From: an uncultured Desulfofustis sp.
GTDB taxonomy: Bacteria; Desulfobacterota; Desulfobulbia; Desulfobulbales; Desulfocapsaceae
DNA length: 64,000 nucleotides
Reading direction: 5' to 3'
Assembly: GCA_905479735.1 (NCBI GenBank)
Contig: CAJQNS010000014.1
Span: forward strand, 17,416 to 81,415
Each line of letters starts with the position of its first letter. Positions within the stretch are counted from its first letter, which is position 1. Positions 43,550 through 51,999 of the stretch are shown here, piece by piece. The position numbers were made by a program, and so were the translations under genes. Below the pieces are notes generated by a model. The model saw only the letters and a list, made by a program, of their open reading frames with translations. It was not told where the DNA came from and did not search any database.

Positions 43550-44584
43550 ATGCGTAAAAAAAGTATCTTTATGTCGCTGGCGCTGTTTGGTGTGATTTTG
43601 GGGTTTGCTGTCGTGGCAGCGGCCCAGCCGATCACCCTGACTTTTGCCAACCAGAATCCCGACACCAGCTGGAGTGGCATGAAAGCCATTGCTCCCTGGG
43701 CCAAACAGGTTGAAGAAGCCACCAACGGTAAAGTCAAAATCCAGATCTTCTACTCCCAGACACTCACCAAAGGCAAAGATGCCTGGGAGGCCACCAAAAA
43801 TGGAATCGCCGACATCTCCTGGTGCTTCCATGGCTACTGGCCGGGATTAACGCCCCTGGCGGACGTGATCAGTTTACCGGCCCTACCCTACACCACCGCG
43901 GAAAAAGGCAGTGAAGTACTGTGGAAACTGTACGAAAAGTATCCGGCCATCCAGGAGCAGTTTGCCGATAACAAAATTCTTCTGCTCTTCACCAGTAATC
44001 CCTACCTTCTGATCACCACCAAGAAGCAGGTGAAAACCATGGAAGACATCAAGGGGATGAAAATCAGGATGAGCGGCGGTCCGCCGACTGAAATGATGAA
44101 AGCCCTTGGTGGTACTCCGATGATGGTACCCATGCCGGACAACTACATGTCGCTGCAGAAAGGTGTTATAGATGGTATGGGGGCTCCCTGGGAAGCGATC
44201 CACGGGTTCAGGCTCTATGAAGTCGTAAACTATTATACGGAAACCCCATTCCCGGCTGTCTATTTCTCCATTGCCATGAACAAGAAAAAATGGGACAGCC
44301 TGGACAAGGAAATCCAGGATGCCATCATGAGCGTCGGTGGTCTGGAAGGTTCAAAGTTCTGGGGCCGCAATCATTTTGATACCGCCAAGGACGGCGTCAT
44401 GGAAAAGGTCAAGAGCGAGGGCAAGAGTATCGACATCTACAGCTTCTCCGACGAGGAGCGCCAACGCTGGATCGATACCGCCGGCAAGCCGATCTGGGAC
44501 CAATGGGTTAACAAGATGAAAGAGGCAGGCCACAGTAATGCACAGGAAATTCTCGATACTGCTATTTCCCTGAGCCAAGAATAA
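43550..44584 (+). CDS. dctP: TRAP transporter solute-binding protein DctP 1
   Basis: The 344-residue periplasmic protein has a signal peptide (cleavage near AAAQ at 25) and the DctP fold. The conserved Arg that binds the substrate carboxylate sits in MKIRMSGG, and the following motif is PMPDNYMSLQKGVIDGM. It should capture an organic acid, given the context perhaps an aromatic acid. The ribosome site is strong (GGAGG). Genes for the two membrane subunits follow after a strong hairpin, so the binding protein is probably made in excess. It may be co-transcribed with the fourth molybdoenzyme, 100 bases upstream. Confidence 0.92.
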   Translation: MRKKSIFMSLALFGVILGFAVVAAAQPITLTFANQNPDTSWSGMKAIAPWAKQVEEATNGKVKIQIFYSQTLTKGKDAWEATKNGIADISWCFHGYWPGLTPLADVISLPALPYTTAEKGSEVLWKLYEKYPAIQEQFADNKILLLFTSNPYLLITTKKQVKTMEDIKGMKIRMSGGPPTEMMKALGGTPMMVPMPDNYMSLQKGVIDGMGAPWEAIHGFRLYEVVNYYTETPFPAVYFSIAMNKKKWDSLDKEIQDAIMSVGGLEGSKFWGRNHFDTAKDGVMEKVKSEGKSIDIYSFSDEERQRWIDTAGKPIWDQWVNKMKEAGHSNAQEILDTAISLSQE

Positions 44585-44618
44585 TCTGCCGCCTGTCCAA
44601 TTCTTGCAACTCATGCAC

Positions 44619-44667
44619 AATCATCCCCCCTTGTTTCCTATAAAAACAAGGGGGGATGATTTTTTTT
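44619..44667 (+). terminator. Strong terminator between dctP 1 and dctQM 1
   Basis: An 18-bp perfect stem (44619-44636 with 44644-44661) and a T-run (44660-44667) lie between the dctP gene and the dctQ gene. It should end most transcripts after dctP and let a fraction through to the membrane genes. Confidence 0.9.
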
Positions 44668-44748
44668 ACCCGATTGGAGTAAATATTACTGAAAAGAGGT
44701 TTTACCCACTTGATTGATGATGTCTGAGATCTGAAAGACACGACCAGA

Positions 44749-45231
44749 ATGCTCGCCACAATTGCCAAAAGACTCAGTCAGCTGCTGAGCGGCATCGCCG
44801 CCATGATACTTGCGCTGATGATGTTTCTCACCGCCCTTGATGTGTGCCTGCGCTATTTTTTCAATCGGCCGCTGGCCGGCGCCTTCGAGCTTGTTGGCTA
44901 CATGATGGCCATTTTAGTACCATTCAGTATCGCCTATTGTTACCAGCAACGAGGCCATATCGTGGTCGATCTTTTTCTTGAGAGTTTTCGGGCAAAAACA
45001 AGGGCAGTGATCGATATCATTACCATTTCGATCACTTTGATTTTCACCCTGATTATTGCCTGGCAGAACGCCATTCATTTCTTCGAAGTAAAACATTCCG
45101 GGCTGACTTCTGCTGTATTATCAATCCCTGAATATCCATTTATCTCCCCAACTGCGGTGGCTTTTGCGACGGCGGCTCTGATTCTCCTCGTGCGCCTGCT
45201 GGAGTCTATCGCGGAGACTTTTGGCAAATGA
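44749..45231 (+). CDS. dctQ: TRAP transporter small membrane subunit DctQ 1
   Basis: The 160-residue protein has four hydrophobic segments, the DctQ layout, with the conserved FNRPLAGAFELVGYMM and the helix-3 CYQQRGHIVVD region. It forms the membrane complex with DctM, to which it is joined by an ATGA overlap. There is no clear ribosome site at 44749. Confidence 0.9.
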   Translation: MLATIAKRLSQLLSGIAAMILALMMFLTALDVCLRYFFNRPLAGAFELVGYMMAILVPFSIAYCYQQRGHIVVDLFLESFRAKTRAVIDIITISITLIFTLIIAWQNAIHFFEVKHSGLTSAVLSIPEYPFISPTAVAFATAALILLVRLLESIAETFGK

Positions 45232-46529
45232 GCCCACTTCTTGTTGGTATCATAGGGATTTTTGTTCTTATCCTGCTGATTGTTTTGCGCATGCAAATCG
45301 GCATCAGCATGGCCCTGGTGGGTTTTCTGGGATTTGCCTATATCGTTGGCATCGATCCGGCCCTGGGACTGTTGAAAACCGTACCGTTCAGCACCTTGTC
45401 GAGTCAGAATCTAAGCGTCATTCCACTCTTTATCCTGATGGGTGCCTTCGCCTTTGCTGCAAACATAAGTGAAGACCTTTATCGGGCGGTGCACAAATGG
45501 CTGGGACACTTCCGTGGCGGGCTGGCAATGGCGACAGTGGCCGCCTGTGCCTGTTTTGCGGCAATAAGCGGATCGAGTCTGGCGACCGCCGCGACGCTTG
45601 GCAAAGTGGCAATGCCGGAGATGAAAAAGTACAAGTACGATACCGCCCTGGCCACCGGTTCTATAGCTGCTGGTGGCAGTATCGGCATCCTCATCCCGCC
45701 AAGTGTTATCCTGATAATTTACGGAATCATCACCGAGCAATCCATCGGCAAGCTCTTTCTCGCCGGCTTTATTCCGGGTCTGCTCGAGGCACTCTTTTAT
45801 ATCATTACTATTGTCATCCTCACCCGCATCAATCCTGCTCTGGGTCCACGAGGCCCCCGGGCGACCATGGCGGAGAGGATGGGATCTCTGTCGAGCGTCT
45901 GGGAGGTCGTTGTACTTTTTGTTGTGGTGATCGGCGGCATCTATCTCGGGGTTTTCACCCCAACCGAAGCAGCCGCTGTAGGAGCCTTTGGCACATTCTG
46001 TTTTGCCATCTTCCGTAAGAAACTGACCTGGTCTACCTTCGTATCGAGCCTGCTGCAGACCTGCCAAACAACCGGAATGCTTTTTATGGTTGTGCTGGGG
46101 GCCATGATCCTTGGCTATTTTTTTTCGGTCAGCAGGCTGCCGTTTGAACTCGCCTCCTGGGTTGGAGAGCTCACGGTAAACCGCTATGTGGTTCTCATCT
46201 TGGTTCTGCTTGCAGTCGGTATCCTCGGCTGCCTGATGGATTCCATGGCCATAGTGTTGCTTACGGTGCCGGTATTCTACCCCTTGATCCAGAATCTTGG
46301 GTTTGACCCGATCTGGTTCGGCATTCTCATCGTTCGGGTAACGGAGATGGGCCTAATCACCCCTCCGGTGGGGCTCAATGTCTATATAATTCACGGAATT
46401 ACCGGCGAGCCCATGGGGACTATTTTCAAGGGAGTGGTGCCTTTCATCATTGCCGATATACTGGAAATAATGCTGCTTATTGCCATTCCGGAAATCACCC
46501 TGTTTCTGCCGGGGCTTATGGACGGCTAG
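45228..46529 (+). CDS. dctM: TRAP transporter large membrane subunit DctM 1
   Basis: The 433-residue protein has 12-13 membrane segments and the DctM hallmarks: GGSIGILIPPSVILIIYGIITEQS split across two helices, GVFTPTEAAAVGAFG and the C-terminal TEMGLITPPVGLNVY. It is the Na+-coupled channel subunit for the substrate brought by DctP 1. Its start codon overlaps the DctQ stop. The gene is followed by a 176-base gap and the convergent GntR gene. Confidence 0.93.
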   Translation: MSPLLVGIIGIFVLILLIVLRMQIGISMALVGFLGFAYIVGIDPALGLLKTVPFSTLSSQNLSVIPLFILMGAFAFAANISEDLYRAVHKWLGHFRGGLAMATVAACACFAAISGSSLATAATLGKVAMPEMKKYKYDTALATGSIAAGGSIGILIPPSVILIIYGIITEQSIGKLFLAGFIPGLLEALFYIITIVILTRINPALGPRGPRATMAERMGSLSSVWEVVVLFVVVIGGIYLGVFTPTEAAAVGAFGTFCFAIFRKKLTWSTFVSSLLQTCQTTGMLFMVVLGAMILGYFFSVSRLPFELASWVGELTVNRYVVLILVLLAVGILGCLMDSMAIVLLTVPVFYPLIQNLGFDPIWFGILIVRVTEMGLITPPVGLNVYIIHGITGEPMGTIFKGVVPFIIADILEIMLLIAIPEITLFLPGLMDG

Positions 46530-46705
46530 CCCGCATATTTCATGGATAACCAGCATTAATACAAATTATTTCTATAATATTAGAGAGATGTACTGGAATT
46601 TAATAGGTACATCCATACTGTCATTTGTAGATTTTAGATCAACTATGAAAAAGCAGTATTCCCACCCGCGGGCGAGTGAAGGGCGGGGTAATACTCGAGA
46701 GCTTA

Positions 46706-47356
46706 CTATTTGGAAGGAAAGATGAGGGGAAAGAGATTTTCCCTCGAATTTTTGTGGTGTTCCCTCACACGTGCTTTGGCAAGTTCGACATCTTTCAGAC
46801 AGATTGCCTCGAAAAGCCTGTCATGCTCCCGCCTTATTTCTTCAATTCTGCTCATGACCAGATCCTCGATCCGAAAACGAAGAAATATCTTTCGACATAA
46901 ATCCTTGTAGCGCTGAGCCAGCAGATCGTTACCGGTCATCTCCATGATCGCCAGGTGAAAGTCAGTATCGAGAATAAACATCTTTCGGGTTACGCGGCTG
47001 GAGGTCAAATTTTCATAGGCCAGTTTGCAGCGCTCGACTTTCTGCAACTTCTTGTCAGTCATTTTGCGAATAGCCTGACCGATAAACCCGACTTCCAGTA
47101 CCTCACGAACCTGGTAAAGCTCTTCGGCTTCCTTCTTACTGAGTTTGTGTACGGAATATCCCTGGTTGGGAACAAAATCGAGATAGCCTTCCTGGGCCAG
47201 GATACTCAGTGCATTATTCACCGGTGTCCGGCTCACCTGCAGCCGCTTGGCCAGGTCGACAAAGACAAGACGCTGCCCCGGGACAAGCTCGTAATCAAGC
47301 ATCAAGTCTATTATCTTATGATAGACCTTGAGGGTGAGGTTTTTATTCTTCTTCAA
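46706..47356 (-). CDS. GntR-family (FadR/FCD type) transcriptional regulator 2, TTG start
   Basis: The 216-residue protein is a near-twin of regulator 1 (12916-13569). The winged helix is almost the same, with the stretch VSRTPVNNALSILAQEG in both, while the FCD ligand domain differs more. The only possible start in frame is TTG 47356, the same residue as in regulator 1. The FCD metal histidines are kept (DTDFHLAIM, REHDRL, EHHKNS). The near-identity of the DNA-reading helix suggests that both bind the same operators and that different ligands switch them. It is downstream of the SnoaL-like gene on the reverse strand, between the two TRAP operons. Confidence 0.88.
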   Translation of the reverse strand: MKKNKNLTLKVYHKIIDLMLDYELVPGQRLVFVDLAKRLQVSRTPVNNALSILAQEGYLDFVPNQGYSVHKLSKKEAEELYQVREVLEVGFIGQAIRKMTDKKLQKVERCKLAYENLTSSRVTRKMFILDTDFHLAIMEMTGNDLLAQRYKDLCRKIFLRFRIEDLVMSRIEEIRREHDRLFEAICLKDVELAKARVREHHKNSRENLFPLIFPSK

Positions 47357-47399
47357 TCCGCCATCAGCAACGAGAGATCGATCCGATTCCCCACTGCAC

Positions 47400-47840
47400 C
47401 TATTCGATATTGTTCATTGTCATCAGCGGCATGACGCCAAACTGCTGAGTCAGCCCCATATAATCGTTATAGACCCACTCTTCGACGACTTTGCCGTCTT
47501 TCCAGGTCGACACGGTGCAGCCTTTCATGGCAACTTCTCTCCCCGTCGGTGGGGCCTGAATCGTCGGTGTTTTACCTGTATGCCTGCCGGAAAGTATCAG
47601 CCTGGTAACCGTCTTGTCGCCATCCGTCAGGATTTCTTCGATTTCGATTTTAAAATCGGAGTAGGCGCCGCGCACTTCTTCAACGAACGTTTTATAATTG
47701 GCCAATCCCTGAACTTTTTTCATCGGCGGCTGATAACGCACATAGCCAGGGTCAATCAGCTCATCAAGAACCTCAACCTTACCGAGGTTGTAGGCTTGCT
47801 CGATTAACTTCTGCATGTTCTGCTTAAGATTTCCAGGCAT
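47400..47840 (-). CDS. SnoaL/NTF2-like small protein (ester-cyclase type)
   Basis: The 146-residue protein has the cone-shaped NTF2/SnoaL fold pattern: an N-terminal helix pair (IEQAYNLGKVEVLDELIDPGYV), then a strongly bent sheet ending in CTVSTWKDGKVVEEWVYND. SnoaL members cyclise, isomerise or hydrate polyketide-like ring compounds, and many have no known reaction. A good GGAGG site precedes the ATG. It is the first gene of a two-gene operon with GntR 2 (gap 43 bases). A role on a polyketone ring intermediate would fit the window's theme, but that is inference. Confidence 0.8.
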   Translation of the reverse strand: MPGNLKQNMQKLIEQAYNLGKVEVLDELIDPGYVRYQPPMKKVQGLANYKTFVEEVRGAYSDFKIEIEEILTDGDKTVTRLILSGRHTGKTPTIQAPPTGREVAMKGCTVSTWKDGKVVEEWVYNDYMGLTQQFGVMPLMTMNNIE

Positions 47841-48411
47841 GGCCCGTCCTCCTTGATGAATTTAAAATAGCTATGTTTTAAATTATCTGCTGACTGGTCC
47901 AGTAAAACACTGCAAGGGATGAGGTTAACTACCTTTCATTGTAAACAGATCTGTAATTAAAGCAACTCTCTAAAGAACTGCACAGGGAGTGCTCGTCGGC
48001 CCGAATTATACTGGTGGAAGTAGTTGACTAAATGTTAGGATAGCTTGATAGAAAAAGTAAGGAGCAGCAGAATTGCTTTTCCTGTTCATCTAATATCAGT
48101 TGTGAGATGGAATTTGCTTGACAGTAATTATTTTGCGCGCGATATTGCATGTAATCCTGGGGTGTCGGAAGTGTTTTTTCACCGTCAATATTATCGGAGT
48201 GAGAATTTAACGTCACCGGGAACCGCGCAAAGATTAACCAAAACCACCTGGACTATTAAATATACAGTTCTCTATAGAAACCTAGCGTGCAGTCGCTTTT
48301 AACCACTTTGTAAGTGAACGATCGAAGTCTTGTTTTTGAGCTGTTCGGGTATCGAACCGGGCAAAAAATGATGGGTATTCAGCCAAGAAAAGATCAAGGA
48401 GGGGTTAACCG
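47841..48411. other. Divergent regulatory region before TRAP operon 2
   Basis: This 571-base gap holds the promoter and operator at 48118-48155. Small frames inside it lack ribosome sites and family resemblance. The long leader (about 255 bases) before dctP 2 shows no riboswitch that I recognise. Confidence 0.45.
48118..48155 (+). promoter_or_regulatory. Putative promoter of TRAP operon 2 with overlapping operator
   Basis: TTGACA (48118-48123), a 17-base spacer and GATATT (48141-48146) form the promoter. ATTGCATGTAAT (48144-48155), a near-perfect palindrome, overlaps the -10 end, a repressing position. It is the reverse complement of the TTACATGCAA form found upstream of two other promoters. 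Confidence 0.6.
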
Positions 48412-49425
48412 ATGAAGAAAAGATCCATCTGGGCCATTGTGTCTCTTGCTGCAACTGCTGTTTTTCTTTCTGGAATGGCAACTCTCGCCAGCGCACAGAC
48501 GATTGAACTGACCTATGCAAATTTTTTCCCCCCGTTCCACATTCAGTCAAAACTCGCTGAGTCATGGTGTCAGGAAGTTGAAAAAAGAACCAACGGTGCT
48601 GTAAAGATAAATTATTATCCGGGCGGCACGCTGGTCAAAGCTCCACAGATCTATGACGGAGTTGAGCAGGGTATTGCCGATATCGGCATGTCCGTTCTGG
48701 CCTACTCTAAAGGCAGATTTCCGGTTCTCGGGGCAATGGATCTGCCCATTGGCTACCCCAACGGAGTGATTGCCACCCAAATAGCCAACGGCGTCCTGGA
48801 TAAATTCAATCCCAAGGAGTTTGATACAACCCAGATCATGTTCCTGCACGCCCATGGACCAGGCATGATCCACACGAGAGATAAAGAAGTTAAGAATCTG
48901 GCCGATCTTGAAGGTCTGAAGATTCGGGCAACCGGAATGAGTGCAAAACTGGCCAGCGCTCTTGGCGCCACGCCGGTCAGTATGGGAATGCCCGATGCCT
49001 ACCAGAGCCTGCAAAAAGGTGTGGTCGACGGCTGCGCCCATCCGCTGGAAGCCAACAAAGGCTGGAAGCTGGCAGAGGTACTCGAATATGTGGTAGACGA
49101 AAGCTCAGTTGCCTATACCACCACTTTCTTTGTAACCATGAACAAGGCAAAATGGGATTCGCTGACACCTGAAATCCAGAAGACCATCTCTGAGATCAAC
49201 ATGGAATGGTCGGTAAAGCATGGTGAAGCCTGGGATTCCAGTGATGCTGAAGGTCGCGCGTTCTTTACCGAGAAAGGCGGCACATTTGTCATGCTCGACG
49301 ACGCCGAGAAGAAAAAATGGCAGGCAGCCGTCAAACCGGCCATCGATGAGTATTCAGCAGATCTCGACGGTAAAGGCATCAACGGCCAGGAAGTCATCGG
49401 TTACATCAGCTCTATGCTGAAGTAG
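48412..49425 (+). CDS. dctP: TRAP transporter solute-binding protein DctP 2
   Basis: The 337-residue protein has a signal peptide (cleavage near ASAQ at about 28) and the DctP fold, with the substrate-carboxylate Arg in LKIRATGM and the motif GMPDAYQSLQKGVVDG. It is a distant relative of DctP 1, and the binding-site surroundings differ, so it should take up another organic acid. The ribosome site is strong (AAGGAGG). Its own membrane subunits follow after a hairpin. The promoter upstream carries an ATTGCATGTAAT site. Confidence 0.92.
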   Translation: MKKRSIWAIVSLAATAVFLSGMATLASAQTIELTYANFFPPFHIQSKLAESWCQEVEKRTNGAVKINYYPGGTLVKAPQIYDGVEQGIADIGMSVLAYSKGRFPVLGAMDLPIGYPNGVIATQIANGVLDKFNPKEFDTTQIMFLHAHGPGMIHTRDKEVKNLADLEGLKIRATGMSAKLASALGATPVSMGMPDAYQSLQKGVVDGCAHPLEANKGWKLAEVLEYVVDESSVAYTTTFFVTMNKAKWDSLTPEIQKTISEINMEWSVKHGEAWDSSDAEGRAFFTEKGGTFVMLDDAEKKKWQAAVKPAIDEYSADLDGKGINGQEVIGYISSMLK

Positions 49426-49460
49426 CCGCACTAGTGAATCAGGTAAGCCTCAAGAGGCAT

Positions 49461-49500
49461 CGATCGGACGGGACGATACTGTTCCGTCCGATCGGTTTAT
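49461..49500 (+). terminator. Hairpin between dctP 2 and dctQM 2
   Basis: An 11-bp perfect stem (CGATCGGACGG / CCGTCCGATCG, 49461-49471 with 49484-49494) is followed by GTTTATTT. It has the same place in the operon as the terminator at 44619 and should lower expression of the membrane genes. Confidence 0.75.
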
Positions 49501-49545
49501 TTACCTTTCATCAGTAATTAGTACGTCCGATTATCTGCTTACCTA

Positions 49546-50031
49546 ATGCACCCTTTCTGGACTTTTTTAGATAAAACCCAGCGGTTTATGAAGGGTGTAT
49601 CCTCAGTGTGCCTGATGGGCATGGCGCTGATGACCTGCGCCGATGTCATATTGCGGGCCACGATCAATAAACCGATCTTTGGTTCCGAAGAGATCGTTTC
49701 CATTTTTGCCGTGCTCGCCATTGGCTTTGCCCTGCCCTACGCGCACCGGAAAGACTCACATGTGGGAGTCGAGATAGTGGTCCGTCTTCTCTCCAAAAAG
49801 AATCAGGAAATCATTCGCTTAATCACCAATTTGTTCTCTTATCTGCTGTTCCTGCTGCTGGCCTGGCAGATGTTTCTCTATGCCCGGGTAATGCAGGGCT
49901 CCGGAGAGGTGTCGATGAACCTGGAGCTGCCTACCTATAGTTTCGTTTACGCCCTTTCCTTCTGCCTGTTCATTGTCTCCCTCTATATCCTGCAGGATAT
50001 CATCTTTTTCTTTAGGGGAGATCGGCAATAG
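49546..50031 (+). CDS. dctQ: TRAP transporter small membrane subunit DctQ 2
   Basis: The 161-residue protein has four hydrophobic segments and the DctQ pattern (DVILRATINKPIFGSEEIV, then PYAHRKDSHVGVEIVV). It starts without a clear ribosome site, 120 bases after dctP 2, and ends three bases before DctM 2. It pairs with DctM 2 in the membrane. Confidence 0.9.
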   Translation: MHPFWTFLDKTQRFMKGVSSVCLMGMALMTCADVILRATINKPIFGSEEIVSIFAVLAIGFALPYAHRKDSHVGVEIVVRLLSKKNQEIIRLITNLFSYLLFLLLAWQMFLYARVMQGSGEVSMNLELPTYSFVYALSFCLFIVSLYILQDIIFFFRGDRQ

Positions 50032-50033
50032 AA

Positions 50034-51347
50034 ATGAGCCCCTCGACAGTTGGCATTATCGGCATCCTTCTGATGCTGACCATCTTTGTAACCAGAATGC
50101 CGGTGGCCTATGTGATGACCCTGGTCGGCGTCGGCGGTTTCGGTTATCTTATCTCATTCAACGCAGGCCTCAATCTTCTGCCCCGAGTTTTCTTCGATAC
50201 CTTTTCCTCCTATGAACTAACCACCATCCCGCTCTTTGTCCTGATGGGACAGCTGGCCTTCAACAGCGGCATCAGCCGAAGGCTGTACAATACTACTTAC
50301 ACATTTATAGGCAGCACCAGGGGCGGCCTGGCAATGGCCACTGTTTCGGCCTGTACAGCTTTTGGTGCGGTCTGCGGTTCCAGCCCGGCCACTGCAGCCA
50401 CCATGGCCACCGTTGGTATTCCCGAGATGAAACGATTTAACTACTCCAACGAACTGGCAGCCGGTTCAGTGGCCTCAGGCGGCGGACTGGGCATGATCAT
50501 GCCGCCCAGCGTCGTTTTGATCGTCTACGGGATACTCACCGAACAGTCCATCGGCGCCTTGTTTGTTTCGGGAATCCTGCCCGCCTTTATGATGACAATC
50601 CTGTTTATCATCTCGATCTACATCACCTGCAGGATCAATCCTGAAAAAGGACCGAAGGGCGAAAGCTTTACCTGGAAACAGAAAATCAAATCCCTGGCCG
50701 GTTTGTTCGACACCGTATTGATTTTCGTGGTGGTGATGGCCGGCCTGTTTGCCGGATTTTTCACTCCGACCGAATCGGCAGCCGTCGGCGTACTTGCTGT
50801 TTTACTGGTATCGATCATACGGCGGCAGCTCAGCTGGAAGGCCTTTGTTAAATCACTTCACGAAACGCTGCAGACCTCCTGCATGATACTTTTCCTGATC
50901 GCCGGGGCGATGGTATTCGGCAAGTTTCTGGCCGTCACCCGAATTCCATTTGATTTGGCTACCTGGATCAGCGGCTTCAACCTGCCGCCGTTTCTGATCA
51001 TCTCCATCATCATCCTGATCTATTTTCTGGGTGGCTGTTTCATGGATTCACTCGGTTTGATCATGCTGACCATTCCGATCTTTTTTCCAATCGTCACCAA
51101 CCTCGGATATGATCCGATCTGGTTTGGCATTATCATCGTTCTGGTAACCGAGATGGGAGTCATCACCCCCCCGGTGGGCTTGAATGTCTATGTGGTATAT
51201 GGGGTGGCCAAAAATGTCATGGAGGATATTACCCTCGAGTCGATTTTCAAGGGGATCGTACCTTTTCTGATAGCGGTCATAGCCGGTATCATCATCCTGA
51301 TGATCTTCCCCCAGATCGTTCTTTTTCTACCTCACCTGATGTACTGA
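50034..51347 (+). CDS. dctM: TRAP transporter large membrane subunit DctM 2
   Basis: The 437-residue protein has the DctM pattern: GLGMIMPPSVVLIVYGILTEQS, GFFTPTESAAVGVLA and TEMGVITPPVGLNVYVVYG. It has 12-13 membrane segments and is clearly related to DctM 1. It is the Na+-coupled permease for the substrate delivered by DctP 2. It ends 47 bases before the convergent UspA gene. Confidence 0.93.
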   Translation: MSPSTVGIIGILLMLTIFVTRMPVAYVMTLVGVGGFGYLISFNAGLNLLPRVFFDTFSSYELTTIPLFVLMGQLAFNSGISRRLYNTTYTFIGSTRGGLAMATVSACTAFGAVCGSSPATAATMATVGIPEMKRFNYSNELAAGSVASGGGLGMIMPPSVVLIVYGILTEQSIGALFVSGILPAFMMTILFIISIYITCRINPEKGPKGESFTWKQKIKSLAGLFDTVLIFVVVMAGLFAGFFTPTESAAVGVLAVLLVSIIRRQLSWKAFVKSLHETLQTSCMILFLIAGAMVFGKFLAVTRIPFDLATWISGFNLPPFLIISIIILIYFLGGCFMDSLGLIMLTIPIFFPIVTNLGYDPIWFGIIIVLVTEMGVITPPVGLNVYVVYGVAKNVMEDITLESIFKGIVPFLIAVIAGIIILMIFPQIVLFLPHLMY

Positions 51348-51394
51348 GCCTGCTGATCACTGATTACCGGTCACTAGAGTGTCCGGGGGCCGGT

Positions 51395-51790
51395 TCAGGT
51401 AGTAGTGATTACTTTGCAGGGCGCTTCCAGCAGTATAAACTGGGTATTGGACCCGAAAAACATCTTGCCGAGCCGGGAGCGTTTCTGAATACTCATGATG
51501 AGCGTATCGATTTTGTTGGCTTCTGCATACTTCACCAGTTCCTCTCCGGTAGTAAATGCGGAAACCAGTACCTTGGTTCTGCAGGGTACGGAGGCGGGGG
51601 TAAAGACCTGATCGACGTATTCCTGAAGCTTGCTTTCAGCTTTCTCGAATACTTCCAGCGGCATTTTGTCTTTTTCAGAAACACAGCTCACCAGATCAAC
51701 TGAGGCGTTAAAGGCTTTAGCCTGTTCAAGGGCGATTTCAAGAGCCCGTTGATGCGCCTGAGTGTTTTTGCAATAAAGTAGGATTTTCAC
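51395..51790 (-). CDS. UspA-like small protein
   Basis: The protein (131 residues from the start chosen here) has a Usp-like fold: first strand KILLYCKN, a helix rich in Ala, and a C-terminal SIQKRSRLGKMFFGSNTQFIL that resembles the G-x9-GS signature. I prefer the GTG at 51790 because AAAGGAG lies nine bases upstream, inside the longer frame that begins at ATG 51811 without a site. The nucleotide-binding glycines are partly replaced, so ATP binding is uncertain. It is convergent with TRAP operon 2. Its promoter holds a perfect ATTACATGTAAT palindrome, so it may belong to the same regulon as the catabolic operons. Confidence 0.7.
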   Translation of the reverse strand: MKILLYCKNTQAHQRALEIALEQAKAFNASVDLVSCVSEKDKMPLEVFEKAESKLQEYVDQVFTPASVPCRTKVLVSAFTTGEELVKYAEANKIDTLIMSIQKRSRLGKMFFGSNTQFILLEAPCKVITTT

Positions 51791-51825
51791 TTCCGGCCGC
51801 TCCTTTCGCATTCTTTTCTGGGCAA

Positions 51826-51870
51826 ATTACATGTAATATTTATAGTAATGACCTTAAAGAGCCAGGTCAA
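51826..51870 (-). promoter_or_regulatory. Putative uspA promoter with a perfect 12-bp palindrome
   Basis: On the reverse strand, TTGACC (51870-51865), 17 bases and TACTAT (51847-51842) form a promoter. ATTACATGTAAT (51837-51826), a perfect palindrome, covers the transcription start. The divergent FAH operon starts at 52000, so the site may serve both. A second short palindrome TCACT-TT-AGTGA lies at 51890-51901. Confidence 0.6.
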
Positions 51871-51999
51871 CAAGACAATACAAAACCGCTCACTTTAGTG
51901 AACAGAAATGATTATACTGATCAACTGACAGGTTACGATTTTTACCCAGTTAGTAATCAAAACTATTTTCCAGACAATACTTCAGCCATGGAGACTTGA

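Noticed and set aside
46640..46705. Terminator between dctM 1 and GntR 2
   Set aside because: GTATT...AATAC with a GC-rich middle can pair only with several bulges and has no T-run.
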